Shown: one piece after another, positions 43,535 through 54,400 of the stretch
How positions within the stretch are numbered: the stretch's first letter is position 1
Layout of the letters: every line of letters begins with the position of its first letter
From: Hormiphora californensis
Lineage: Eukaryota; Ctenophora; Tentaculata; Cydippida; Pleurobrachiidae
Direction: 5' to 3'
NCBI GenBank assembly: GCA_020137815.1
Contig: CM035355.1
Span: 124,001 to 188,000, forward strand
Length of the DNA stretch: 64,000 nt
The notes under the pieces: generated by a model
What the model was told of the DNA's origin: nothing
Databases searched by the model: none
The model's input: only the letters and a program-made list of their open reading frames with translations
Position numbers and translations under genes: made by a program

Positions 43535-43909
43535 TTGCGTATTCACTGCGTATTTGCTGCATATTCACTCTGGAACCGCGGCGTATTCACTGCGTATTAC
43601 TTGCGTATTCGCTCTGTATTCACTGCGTATTCGGTCTGTGTTATATACTACATAAACGCTGCGTAAACACTGCGTAAACACTATCGGAGGATGCGGGTAG
43701 AACCAAAGACTGAGTATTGGCAGCCAAAGTTGTGCCAATTTTCCTCAAAAATCCCAAACGTAATTGAGAAAATCTTCCCAAAATCTCAAAAATCTTATCG
43801 GCCAAAAATAGCGTAGCTGAGATTTTTGCGGCAGCCCCCCCCCCCCCTCCTCGTATTATCTTTTCAAAGTACTGTTCTTAAAAATTGATCTCCAAAATTG
43901 TTGTTTTTC

Positions 43910-44101
43910 AGGACAAAATTGGGTAGTACATATGAAATATTAGGTCGTGCGCGCCAAATGGCGCCAAATGGCGCCAGAAATGGCGCTATTTGGCGATAGT
44001 GCGCACTCGCTACATTTTGGCGCCAAATGGCGCCATTTATTCGCCACGTGGCGCCATTTGGCGTGCACGACCTAATTTTTCATACTACCCAAAATTGTCC
44101 T
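43910..44101. mobile_element. 192-bp palindromic MITE with E2F-like motifs, B2 copy
   Basis: Direct repeat GTTTTTC at 43903-43909 and 44102-44108. The arms carry several TTTGGCGC, the E2F consensus, as overlapping GGCGCCAAATGGCGCC palindromes. Confidence 0.75.
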
Positions 44102-44374
44102 GTTTTTCTTCTATAGCTATTCTATGCCCATTGCCCATGGGAATGTTACAAATCTTAATTGAGGTCCTTAACGTAATTTATTTTGCATTGCTTACCAAGA
44201 TGGTCCCACCAAATTCGACTTCGTTCAGAATGATGCTCAAGCTGCCGTATTGCATTCTTAAGACACTTTATTTCTTCCTCGATACATGTCTTCTCATCTG
44301 CCTGTGGAGTGTTTAACGATCACTAGGATTATAGGCAAGTCAAATCGTGTTATGTAAATATCCTTATTATAAAG

Positions 44375-44820
44375 TACAAATGCGTGGCGTGGTGAGGAGG
44401 AGGATGTAGTATCCCACGTGCAAATGGTGGGGGTTGCCAAGGAGGTGGCTTGGGAGGGGTATTGGAGGTTTTGGGGGGATACTGCACGTGCATGTTGTTG
44501 ATTGTTTCTTGCGTGTTCCTGTGGTGTTCCTGTGGTGTTTTGGGATCTACTGCTGGGATCGCCATGATTGCCAAACCCTTTCTACCTACGTACCCCGTTG
44601 ATTCTCTACACAGCTATCTATGGATCTTTATCACCTGTTTCTACATGTTATTCAGCGGGATTTCCCTTGATATTTATCATCAGCGCTCTACCACTACGAA
44701 CCTCCGTATTCTTTACCCCGACATGGAGAGACGAATAGTAAGAGCTAGAGGGGGGATAGAGACGGGGGGGGTGTTGTAATACTACAATGGGCTTTCTAGT
44801 TATTATATATTTTTCAATAG
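44375..44820. repeat. Dispersed repeat D, B2 copy
   Basis: Same as 30360-30815. ORFs across it are not shared in frame. Confidence 0.65.
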
Positions 44821-45393
44821 TCGCCCAAACCTATTACTCTCTAAAGGCAAGCCAATTCAGGTTGAATGTGATATTATTTGTGAACAAGAATAATTGTCGT
44901 GATGCTAGCTTAAATAATGCGCCAGTGGCGAGAGGTGCCACTGGCACGCTCTCTATAAAAAGCCATCTGGGTCTGCTCTGATCAAATCAAATCAACCCCA
45001 GGGAAACCTAGGGCAGAATTATTTCAAACCGTGTCAAACCGTGTCACACACACATTGTCATATCGACAGATCTCAATTTCTGGAATTGCTGTTTCTCTGT
45101 GGCACTGATTTTTCTTGTTTCTCTCTCCCAATTTGATTTCTCTCTTTTCCTATCCCGAAATTTCTCTCTCTTCTCTCTTTCAAATCAGACTCTTGCCGCG
45201 TCACTTTCGAGCCTGATGTGTCAAACGGAGCGGTCATCCTTTAATCACCAAATCGGAGGTTTCGTTTCTGTGCGAGGTAACTGATTCTCTCTCTCTTCCA
45301 TCAGTGCGCTCCCGATACAAACCAAATCAAGGAGCCAGCCCTAAGACACAACCTCAAGCTAGGGACAAAGTGCAGCTCCCTAGTTGTGAGTAG
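44821..45393. other. Non-coding stretch before the LINE tail
   Basis: Same content as 30816-31403, with the hairpin and TATA-like site near 44920-44965. No supported gene. Confidence 0.4.
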
Positions 45394-45736
45394 TAATAAT
45401 AATAATAATAATAATATTCCGCACTTATATACCGCCCATACCCGACGGAAACATGTCAAAATATTGGCGATGTTCCGACGAGTCATCAGAGCGGTATATC
45501 CTAGAGTATAAATATCGCACACGAACAACTCTGGTTGAAAAAGACAATATATGGAAAACCAAATTAACTGGACTTATCAAAACTGGGGGAATAACTGGTC
45601 CCATAAACCTGTAGATATAATTTTAAACACGCTATACTCACACCTGCTCAAAAAAGGATACCAGATAGTGATTTAATAACATGACTAGAGAGAGGATGAC
45701 ACTGATTGCCCGCAGGCCCCACAACTACAACAAACA

Positions 45737-46381
45737 TTACAACTCAGCCATGGGTTCCCCATCACCCACTCCAAATGCACCAACGAAGAGATGTGTTTTC
45801 AGGCGAGCTTTAAAGGTATCAACGTTGGGGATCGTCCTTAACTCGAGGGGTAGCTCATTCCAAATAGTAGGCAGAAATACCGATAGTCTCCTACGTCTCA
45901 ATTTAGAATTGGCATTGATACTGGTCATCTTGGGGTGTTTTAATCTGTAAGGATCAATAACATTAGTCATCCTTGTTGTCCTGGAGACTCCCCAGCTTTC
46001 ATCAAGAGGTACCATTTCCTGGAGGTAACCTGGTGCTGTTCCATAGACTATCTTATAAGCGATTAGACAGGCTTTGAAGTCCAGTCTGTAGGAGATGGGT
46101 ACAATATGACACTGCCTGAAGTATTCCAAGTAATCCTCTTGATGCCCATGGATGTTGAATATAAAGCGTACACAGGAGTTTAGTGTTTTCTGGAGCCCAC
46201 CAAGAACTCGGGCCGGAAGTCCACAGTACAGAATATTACTGTAATCAATCCTCGATATAATCAATTGTTTGACCAGCATTATCTTCGTTTGAATATCAAA
46301 ACATCTGTGTAACTGCCAGAGATTCCGTAGTATCAGCCCACACTGTTTCCTCACATTATTCTCTTCACCTTCGCCAGACAC
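45737..46381 (-). pseudogene. LINE reverse-transcriptase thumb/C-terminal part, out of frame
   Basis: 214 codons overlapping the end of the preceding ORF by 31 bp in another frame. The frame opens at GTG, not ATG. It encodes the C-terminal domain typical of CR1/L2 proteins (LIISRIDYSNILYCGLPARV; WNELPLELRT; FKARLKTHLF). Between YADD and this part about 80-90 residues normally carrying the primer-grip region are missing, so an internal deletion fused the two pieces and shifted the frame. B1 has the same junction. Confidence 0.8.
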
Positions 46382-49300
46382 TCCTCAATATCAACCTTTG
46401 TCCTAGACCAGCCAGTAGAATCCGTAGGAACCAGACTCACATAGAGCTGGGAGTCGTCTGCATATAACTTTATCCGGAGTCCATATGGTTCCACAATATC
46501 TTGCACAGCTTCAATGTAAAGTAGAAACAAAATTGGACCAAGAAGGGACCCCTGGGGCACTCCACAGAGTAAGGCTAGGGTATCCGAGAAACAATCACCA
46601 ACTGAGACTCTAAAAGATCTGGAACTCAAGTAGCTCTTAAACCATTGAAGAGGATCACCATCCACTCCAAACCGTTTCTGCAACACCTCCAACAACTTTT
46701 CATGATCCACCGTATCAAATGCGGCACTCATGTCCAAACAGATCAGAGCCACGACATTTTCTTTATCCATCTCACCTAATACATCGTCAAACATGCTGGC
46801 TAACAGAGTTTCGCAACTGTGACCAGCACGATAACCGGATTGATGCTTGCCCAGAAGTGAATTGCTTTCAAGGTACTCATTCAGCTGCATGAGCACCACC
46901 TTTTCTAGGAGCTTAGAAAGGAATGGGATATTTGAGACAGGACGATAGTTACTGAGAGCTTCCCTATCTCCGTACATATTCTTGATGGTAGGAAACACGA
47001 TAGCCTTCTGGAGAGATTCCGCAACTGTAGACTGATGTAGAGATTGGTTTACCATCGATGTTAATACCGGAGCAAGATCCCTAATGCACTCCTTTACTAC
47101 CCAAGTGGGCAACGGATCAAGGTCACAATGTTTGCTTGACATAGACTTCACCACCTTAACAAGTTCCTCCTCCGATATCTCTTTGAATTCCTTCCACGTT
47201 GAATGACAGGCTTTTCCGGGTTCCTCAAAGTCGCCAGCTTGCTTCTGCTCCTCATTGACTTGGGTTCGAATTTTTTCCACTTTGGAACTAAAGAACTGGG
47301 AGAAATCATCTGCCAAGTTCTTGGTGTTTGTTGTTTCAGGAAGAATTGTTTCAGCTTTTCCAAGAAGTTTCTGGAGCTTACTTTGCAATTTCTTTGGGTC
47401 ACCTTTGGCAGCAACCAAGTCCTCTTTAATGAAAAGTGACCTCTTTTCCCTATCCATCTTTCCATACAGTTTCTTCAGGTCATTAAATCTCCGTTTCGCA
47501 TCCACAGTTCCGAGTTTCCGCCAACACCGTTCTGCATTCCTCCTCTCTCGAAGTAATCCTCTAAGTTCCTCATCCCTCCATGGCTTAAACTTTTTCCCAA
47601 TCCTCACCCGCTTCCTCGGTACTCGCCTCTCCACTATACCTTCCAGCCAACGATAGAAATTCACCACGCCCTCCTCTGGATCCCTACCTCCTTCAAAATC
47701 AGCCTTCCGCAAATCCTCCCTAAATCCTTCCAAATCCACTGACTTGTAATCCATGTACTCTCGATATACTGACTTCTTCAGACAGGAGTTCGACAGGTCA
47801 GGTCTCACTTCAATCCCAAACTGTACTAGGAAGTGATCTGATGTAGTACCATTAGGAAATATGGATATGTCACCTAGAGAAGTTTCTCTTGTAGTTATCA
47901 CCAAGTCCAAGGTTCCTCCAAGCCGGTGAGTAGGTAACAGTGGCACTCTTTGTTGAAGATCAAATGAATCCAGCAGCTCCAAAAGTTTCCTCGCATAGAA
48001 GTTATTAGCATCCTGCACCTGGAAGTTCAAGTCACCAGCGATGATCGGAGTACCTTGCTTCATAACAAGCTCGGATAGGTAATCACCAAACTCCGATAGG
48101 AAGGTTGCTTCTGTAAGTCTTGACTTCGGTGTGTACGGAGGTCGGTAGACATTACAGATTCTCTTCGGTTGATCTCTGTCACTGATCAGGACCTCTTGAA
48201 CTTGAAAAGACTTATACTTAGTCTTCACCGGACACTGTCGAAGAACTATGCCATCTCTAAAAAGGATTCCAATTCCTCCACCTCCTCTGTCTCCTCTGGG
48301 GCACGAGAAAATATCCCATCCATTATCTCTGATTTCTTGAAGTTTTCCGGTGTCTGTTGATTTCAAAAATGTTTCCTGTATAAGACAAATATCACAATCC
48401 TCCTCTTCCAGATGCGAAATAACTCCTCCAGTTTTGTTAATGAGAGAGCGGACATTTAGTGTCCCAATCTTCCAAGTCTTTTCCTGTGTAGTTCCTCCTT
48501 TGTCCTCGTCCAGTACAGGTTTTTTTTCTTCTTTGCTTACACCTGACGTCCTCTCCATAAGCCGTGCTCGTTCATTGATGTACGAGGGACACCACATACT
48601 AGAAGCTGTATGGGTCCTCGCATACTTCTTGTCCTCTCTTGATCCTCCAACCGCACAGTTCACACACTTCATCTTACCAGTCTCATTGTTCTTCTTTGCC
48701 CTACAGTCCTTTGTCTGGTGTGTTCCAGCACAAAAGCAGCACACAGGGTTTTCCTTCTGAGGACAGTAGATCGAGCCTGCTATATGTCCGTATCCTTGAC
48801 AGTGATAGCATTGAATCACATGATACCTGTTCTTGACAAAATGTTGTCGAAGACCTAGGTTGAGTTTATCACCGTTGTTAGACAAAAGCCTCCGGATCTC
48901 TGGAGCCATCTGGATCACTGCATACCTGTCTCTCTCGCTCACAAACACTACTTTCAACTTCTTATCCTCATGATAAAGCTTTCTGATATCCTCATTTTTG
49001 TTCAAAATTGCTGCCAGGATAGTCTCCTTTTCCAGTAGTTCAGGGTTCAAATCATTAATCGTCACCTTTGGTTCAAGTTTCTTGGCCTCCTCTGAGAAGA
49101 ATGACATGGAGCAGTCCTGTGCAAGAGGAGTCAACACTTTCTCCGCTTCCTTCATCTGGTCCTCATTAGGGAAATACAGTCGAGTATGGTCACTGTTCAC
49201 TCTGGATCTCACCACCGGTATCGTCTTCAACGCAGTTTCCACTTTGGGTTTGACCTCATCAGTCCACTTCTTCGCACAGAATCCTAACCCTCCTTCCTCA

Positions 49301-49701
49301 TTGATGCCAGTTTTAATATTCACATAGTGTTTCATCGTAGGTGTAACCGGTTCCTCTGGATCACCACCACCACCAATGTCACTTCTACCATTCTCCACAG
49401 GCTTGACCAAAGCAGAGATAGTCGAAACCAGATCTTTGTGCAGCTTTGCAAACGACTCCTTCAGGTCAGTTTGGTCTCCAGGAACAGAAAACGGTGCCGA
49501 CGCCGGAAGCATACTGTAGCAGGCTTTGAGAAGATGCCACAACTGAGGTTTATGGACAGACGACGGACAAACAGTGTCACCCCTCTCAAGGCACACTAAC
49601 AAATCACTACCCTTATAATCATTGCTAAATACTTCTCCTGATAACACGTCTTCAAAATCACTCTTAGTGATACATATGTCATAATTACTCGTAACGGTCA
49701 T
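46351..49701 (-). CDS. LINE polyprotein: zinc knuckles, endonuclease, reverse transcriptase
   Basis: 1116 codons from ATG at 49701. Residues 1-290 are an unassigned N-terminal region. Zinc knuckles follow: C298-X2-C301-X4-H306-X6-C313 and C321-X2-C324-X3-H328-X4-C333. An apurinic-type endonuclease starts at GTLNVRS (413) and ends near SDH (621-623). Reverse transcriptase motifs are NYRPVSN (918), DMSAAFD (from D990), GVPQGS (1047) and YADD (1080-1083). The GVPQGS/YADD style places it in the CR1/L2 group. A gag-like part and EN-RT in one frame is unusual, since many relatives have two ORFs. The frame stops at CLAKVKRIM, before the expected region between palm and thumb, so the enzyme is incomplete. 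It is expected to act in target-primed reverse transcription. Confidence 0.9.
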   Translation of the reverse strand: MTVTSNYDICITKSDFEDVLSGEVFSNDYKGSDLLVCLERGDTVCPSSVHKPQLWHLLKACYSMLPASAPFSVPGDQTDLKESFAKLHKDLVSTISALVKPVENGRSDIGGGGDPEEPVTPTMKHYVNIKTGINEEGGLGFCAKKWTDEVKPKVETALKTIPVVRSRVNSDHTRLYFPNEDQMKEAEKVLTPLAQDCSMSFFSEEAKKLEPKVTINDLNPELLEKETILAAILNKNEDIRKLYHEDKKLKVVFVSERDRYAVIQMAPEIRRLLSNNGDKLNLGLRQHFVKNRYHVIQCYHCQGYGHIAGSIYCPQKENPVCCFCAGTHQTKDCRAKKNNETGKMKCVNCAVGGSREDKKYARTHTASSMWCPSYINERARLMERTSGVSKEEKKPVLDEDKGGTTQEKTWKIGTLNVRSLINKTGGVISHLEEEDCDICLIQETFLKSTDTGKLQEIRDNGWDIFSCPRGDRGGGGIGILFRDGIVLRQCPVKTKYKSFQVQEVLISDRDQPKRICNVYRPPYTPKSRLTEATFLSEFGDYLSELVMKQGTPIIAGDLNFQVQDANNFYARKLLELLDSFDLQQRVPLLPTHRLGGTLDLVITTRETSLGDISIFPNGTTSDHFLVQFGIEVRPDLSNSCLKKSVYREYMDYKSVDLEGFREDLRKADFEGGRDPEEGVVNFYRWLEGIVERRVPRKRVRIGKKFKPWRDEELRGLLRERRNAERCWRKLGTVDAKRRFNDLKKLYGKMDREKRSLFIKEDLVAAKGDPKKLQSKLQKLLGKAETILPETTNTKNLADDFSQFFSSKVEKIRTQVNEEQKQAGDFEEPGKACHSTWKEFKEISEEELVKVVKSMSSKHCDLDPLPTWVVKECIRDLAPVLTSMVNQSLHQSTVAESLQKAIVFPTIKNMYGDREALSNYRPVSNIPFLSKLLEKVVLMQLNEYLESNSLLGKHQSGYRAGHSCETLLASMFDDVLGEMDKENVVALICLDMSAAFDTVDHEKLLEVLQKRFGVDGDPLQWFKSYLSSRSFRVSVGDCFSDTLALLCGVPQGSLLGPILFLLYIEAVQDIVEPYGLRIKLYADDSQLYVSLVPTDSTGWSRTKVDIEECLAKVKRIM

Positions 49702-49760
49702 CCTAAAACACCCGTTGCACGCCGGCCAACAAAAAACTCTTCACTGATATCACTCGAAGT

Positions 49761-50381
49761 TAAGTTAAAGTAGGCCTAACAGAGATCTAAAAGATTAGAG
49801 AATAGATGCTAACACAGTTATCGGAACGATTGACGGCAAACTCAAATTAATTTGTTTAAAGTAGTGTTGAAAAGTTTGAAACAAAGACAACTTGTATATC
49901 ACTACATTTTGATGCCAGCCCTGTTGACCCAAGCTTCCTGCCAGCTCTTTGACAGGCCCCAGAACTAATGCATGTGCTAGTTATACTGCCAAGGGGAGCC
50001 TACCAACACAACCCAGGATAACTAGTCATACACTGAGATTGTAAAGTTTTACACATAAAATACATCTGAAAACCAAATAATATTCCACCGCCTGACAACT
50101 GACAGGGTAACACGTTGAAATTTTGATCCGTACAATAGAGAGAGGATTGTATTTTTCCAACTTTTATCTCCAAGTGGCTCCATGTTTCTGAACCACCCTG
50201 TACTAGGGGTTGCTAAGTCGGAATGAATCGCTATGAATCATTTTACCTGTTATTCATTGGGTAATTATCTACTGATATCTGGAGTTTCAGCCCAAACGGT
50301 TGAGCCACTAAAAATCGCAAGCCACCCTGCTCTCGCATGGGGCCTCACGGCCCCATGTGGGAGTGGTGCGTGTAGTGGACC

Positions 50382-50471
<90 letters not shown>

Positions 50472-50601
50472 TAGAAAGAACAGGAATGAGTTACCCTCGA
50501 AAAATAAGAGATTGAGATACCGAGGGATAGAGATACCCGGCAGTAGCAAAAGGTGTAAGTGGGTCACCTTTCCCGCCAAGTAATTTCAATTAGTTTTTGG
50601 C
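49761..50601. other. LINE 5' flank with a long (GA)n tract
   Basis: No supported ORF. The GA microsatellite at 50381-50468 is about 90 bp. The duplicated stretch in B1 is 35736-36503. Confidence 0.45.
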
Positions 50602-51270
50602 TTAATATATACATGAGGTATAAACTCTGGCCACTGGCGCGTTATTTCAGATAACTTTCTCCCAGCGCGCCGCTGGGAGAAGTTAGCTGAAGTTTATCCG
50701 CCGCTGGCGGATAAACTGGTTTAAATCACGACGACAATCCCGAGGCGGAGCCGAGGGAGAGGCGGAGGGGTTTAAACCTATAACGTGCCAGTGGTCAGAG
50801 TTTATAGGTTACATACCCTGCTTTAGTTGTTTATTTCAAGTATTACACACCAACAAGAGAGAGAACACTAATCAAAACACTCAAAGAGGACTGAGAAATA
50901 GTTAAAACACCTCACAATTGAGTGTACACTGTTTGGTAACAGTTACTAAGCAGTTGCTAAGGAAAGAGAGTGAAAGAAATAGCCTGATAAGGGGCATGTC
51001 ACACATAACACAAAGGAAGAGATAGTGAGACAAAAGGGGAGATAAAGAGAGAGTAATTGACGGAATGTGTCCTTTCTTTCTCTCCAATGTAGTGTGTAAG
51101 TGTTGCACATAGTGTTCCCTCTGTATTTTAGTAAGAACTGATCATTTACACACACTTTGAATGTTCAAAATAAATAACCTGCCAGTGGGAAATAATCTGC
51201 CGCTGGACTGGCTGTTTATTGAGAGCGCGCTAGTGGAACTGGCGGGTTATTTAAGTTAGCAGGGTATATA
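50602..51270. mobile_element. 0.67-kb insert present in B2 only
   Basis: B1 passes directly from TTTCAATTAGTTTTTGG to GTCCCATATATTC, whereas B2 has about 670 bp in between. The insert contains hairpins CCAGCGCGCCGCTGG (50654-50668) and TTTATCCGCCGCTGGCGGATAAA, and inverted motifs AACCTATAAC/TTTATAGG. The exact ends and target duplication are unclear. Confidence 0.55.
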
Positions 51271-52818
51271 GTCCCATATATTCTGTGGGTCGGTTGGCGA
51301 GCTGTCACGCAAAAACGGTGATAGTTGTGTGAAAACAAACTACGGGAGTGTGCTGGATTAATTCCTTCCTAACTGATGGCTTTGTTTTTAAATTAAATTT
51401 CAAAAGTTCATTTTTCATGAATGAACATTCCTGTCATTCATTCGTGAATTCTGAAATATTGTTTACCTTGAGTAAAAAACTTTTCTTTGGCTCGAAATTA
51501 TCTTTCCAATGAGCACCATAAAAATCAAATTGAAGCACCGGATCGCATGGCAGGTGAGAAAATGCAAATGCATGATTTTGGCCATTCCTGCGACTTTCGA
51601 TCAGCTGTATCACCGCTACTTTTCGTTCAATCCTTTTAAAAGTTTGGGTGAACATTGGTGAAGATAAGATCTTTGCTCACAAGAAAAATCAAGGTCAAAA
51701 CTCAAAGTTCATTTTTTATTTTTGGTAGTTCATTCCACTCATTCAGGAACAAACATCCCTAAAGTGACGAAAAGGTTTGGGGTTTTGTTTGGCCCATGTC
51801 CTGAAACGACAGAGAGGTGTAAAAACGTGTTTCCGGGCTAGTTAGTGGGTGTCCATGTGATCATTATGATATCTGACACCTTTGCTGAGCCATAATTAAG
51901 AGATTTTCTCAAATTCAAACATGGGATACGAGTATTCTGCGATTGGTATCGTGCACCAATAACAAGAGATCCCATAGCACCTCAAAAATTATGATTAGCT
52001 AAATGAAATGAGTTGATTTACGATTGAAAAGATTAAAACCAATGTAAAGTCGGACTAAACGAACATTTTCAAGCGTGAATCAACTCATTTCATTTAGCTA
52101 ATCATAATTTTTGAGGTGCTATGGGATCTCTTGTTATTGGTGCACGATACCAATCGCAGAATACTCGTATCCCATGTTTGAATTTGAGAAAATCTCTTAA
52201 TTATGGCTCAGCAAAGGTGTCAGATATCATAATGATCACATGGACACCCACTAACTAGCCCGGAAACACGTTTTTACACCTCTCTGTCGTTTCAGGACAT
52301 GGGCCAAACAAAACCCAAACCTTTTCGTCACTTTAGGGATGTTTGTTCCTGAATGAGTGGAATGAACTATCAAAAATAAAAAATGAACTTTGAGTTTTGA
52401 CCTTGATTTTTCTTGTGAGCAAAGATCTTATCTTCACCAATGTTCACCCAAACTTTTAAAAGGATTGAACCAAAAGTAGCGGTGATACAGCTGATTGAAA
52501 GTCGCAGGAATGGCCAAAATCATGCATTTGCATTTTCTCACCTGTCATGCGATCCGGTGCTTCAATTTGATTTTTATGGTGCTCATTGGAAAGATAATTT
52601 CGAGCCAAAGAAAAGTTTTTTACTCAAGGTAAACAATATTTCAGAATTCACGAATGAATGACAGGAATGTTCATTCGTGAAAAATGAACTTTTGAAATTT
52701 AATTTAAAAACAAAGCCATCAGTTAGGAAGGAATTAATCCAGCACACTCCCGTTTGTTTTCACACAACTATCACCGTTTTTGCGTGACAGCTCGCCAACC
52801 GACCCACAGAATATATGG
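51271..52818. mobile_element. Fold-back F, copy F2 (1.55 kb)
   Basis: Two arms of about 740 bp, almost identical and inverted, around a ~70-bp loop at about 52010-52080. Ends are GTCCCATATATTCTGTGGGT and complement. Landmarks TTTTCATGAATGAACATTC, TGAAGCACCGGATCGCATGG and CGGGCTAGTTAGTGGGTGTC are mirrored. A 73-codon frame (MFTQTFKRIE...) occurs in each arm but is not clearly under selection. No transposase. Confidence 0.85.
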
Positions 52819-52819
52819 A

Positions 52820-53280
52820 TACTAGAAAGCCCATTGTAGTCTTACAACAGCCCCCCCCCCCCCCCCCCCGTCTCTATATGTCTCTCTCCCCGTCTCAATC
52901 TTTGTCTCTCCATGTCGGGGTAAAAAATACGGAGGTTGGTGGTGGTAGAGCGCTGGTGATAAACATCAAGGGAAATCCCGCTGAATAACATGTAGAATGA
53001 GGTCATAAAGATCCGTTGAATTGTAGCTGTGTAGAGAATCAACGGGGTATGTAGGTAGAAAGGCTTTGACAATCATGGCAGCCCCAGCAGTAGATCCCAA
53101 AACACCACAGGAAAACCGCAGGAACACGAAACAAACAACAAACAACATGCACGTGCAGTATCCCCCTCCAATACCCCTCCCAAGCCACCTCCTTGGCAAC
53201 CCCCTTCTATTTGCACGTGTGATACTCCATCATACTCCTCATCACGCCACGCATTTGCAAATTATAATAAGGATATATAT
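52820..53280 (-). repeat. Dispersed repeat D, inverted copy
   Basis: Reverse complement of 30360-30815, with a C-run (about 20 C) at 52851-52869 and CACGTG motifs. Confidence 0.65.
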
Positions 53281-53289
53281 ATATATTAA

Positions 53290-53459
53290 GTCCAAAAACC
53301 AATTAAATAAATTAGTTTGGATGCCCGGGCCCATGTGGTGTCACGGGGGTAACACCTTTAGGCTACTGCCATAATTAACGGCATATCTCGTTAATTGTTA
53401 ATTGTTATCCTTCAATCTGTCTATCTCTATCTATCTCTCTCAGTCTCTCTCTCGCACAC

Positions 53460-53523
<64 letters not shown>

Positions 53524-53734
53524 ACTGTTTCTTTCACTATACCTCTCTTTTTTTCTCTCTCCTCTTATTTATCTCTTCGTCTTTCTTGATTATATCGCAC
53601 TCTTTCTATCCTAATTTCCTTTGTCTTTATCTCTCCCGATATCCATCATTTATGACAGTAGCCTAAAGGTGTTACCCCCGTGACACCACATGGGCCCGGG
53701 CATCCAAACTAATTTATTTAATTGGTTTTTGGAC
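53290..53734. mobile_element. 445-bp TTAA-flanked MITE with a (CT)n core
   Basis: Ends GTCCAAAAACCAATTAAATA and complement, flanked by TTAA at 53286-53289 and 53735-53738 (piggyBac-like duplication). The arms share GGATGCCCGGGCCCATGTGG and GGTAACACCTTTAGGC. The loop holds a CT microsatellite (about 53462-53523). One arm recurs at 63243-63355. Confidence 0.8.
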
Positions 53735-53814
53735 TTAATTTCTGTTCTATTTGGTGTAAAATAGAAAAAGCTATTTTTTTCTGGTTTCTGCATATTTTCG
53801 AATTTGAATAATTC

Positions 53815-54400
53815 ATAAATATACGAATAACGACTAAACGGTGAGAGATACGACTTTTTGTTAGGGGGACGACCCCCCATAAATCGACTATTTTGCGCCG
53901 GAATATGTCCATGAAAACGTTCTAGGACCAGCCGAAGTGGACATATTAAGAATATGCATTAAATCATGAATCGGTGCATAAATATGCAACTAACGGCTTA
54001 ACGGTGCGAGATAGAGATTTTTGTCCCGAGTAAGACCCCCCATAAATCGATTATTTTGCGTCGAAATATGTCCATGAAAACGTTCTAAGACCAGCCGAAC
54101 TGGAAATATTTAGAATATGCATAAAATCATGAATCGGTGCATAAATATGCAAATAACGGCTAAACGGTGCGAGATACGACTTTTTGTCCGGGGGACGACC
54201 CCCCATAAATCGACTATTTTACGTCGAAATATGTCCATGAAAACGTTCTAGGACCAGCTGAAGTGAAAATATTGAAAATATGCATAAAATCGTGAATAGG
54301 TGCATAAATATGCAAATAACGGCTTAACGGTGCGAGATAGAGATTTTTGTCCCGAGTAAGACCCCCCATAAATCGATGATTCCGCGTCGTCTAAGACCGG
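53815..54400. repeat. 163-bp tandem repeat array, third locus
   Basis: Three to four units related to 9332-10140, with the same order of motifs (ATGCAAATAACGGCTAAACG, CCCCCCATAAATCG, CGTTCTAGGACCAGC). Confidence 0.8.

Larger units (their letters stand above)
41814..43686. mobile_element. TIR element with repeated GTGTTTACGCA/GTGAATACGCA ends, carrying an ORF
   Basis: CGATAGTGTTTACGCAGTG at the left is inverted at the right. Each ~130-bp arm consists of variants of an 11-bp unit (GTGTTTACGCA, GTGAATACGCA). The interior holds exon-like segments and an AT-hook/zinc-knuckle ORF whose stop lies right at the start of the right arm. No transposase signature (DDE/D) is recognised, so the superfamily is unknown. 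The target duplication is unclear. Confidence 0.7.
45394..49760 (-). mobile_element. CR1/L2-group LINE, nearly full length
   Basis: The element runs leftwards from an uncertain 5' end near 49760 to a (TAA)n tail at 45394-45415. The 3' end, just before the tail, reads GGGCGGTATATAAGTGCGG, a form common to CR1/L2-like LINEs with trinucleotide tails. It holds the two frames annotated separately (46351-49701 and 45737-46381). A B1 copy is at 31404-35735. Confidence 0.85.
38909..52104. repeat. Duplicated segment B, copy B2
   Basis: The well-preserved copy of 25594-37307. Inserts unique to B2 are at 39316-40161 and about 50602-51270. Its reading frames, including the 1116-codon LINE ORF, are intact where B1's are broken. 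Confidence 0.9.

Noticed and set aside
52440-52661. Frame (MFTQ...) conserved in both arms of F2, F3 and F1, as a possible transposon protein
   Set aside because: By hand count, codon differences between the F2 and F3 frames fall about 3/10/12 on positions 1/2/3, with more than 15 amino-acid changes in ~74 codons. F2 has a stop where F3 continues. This is not the pattern of purifying selection, and the frame also appears in both orientations because of the palindrome.
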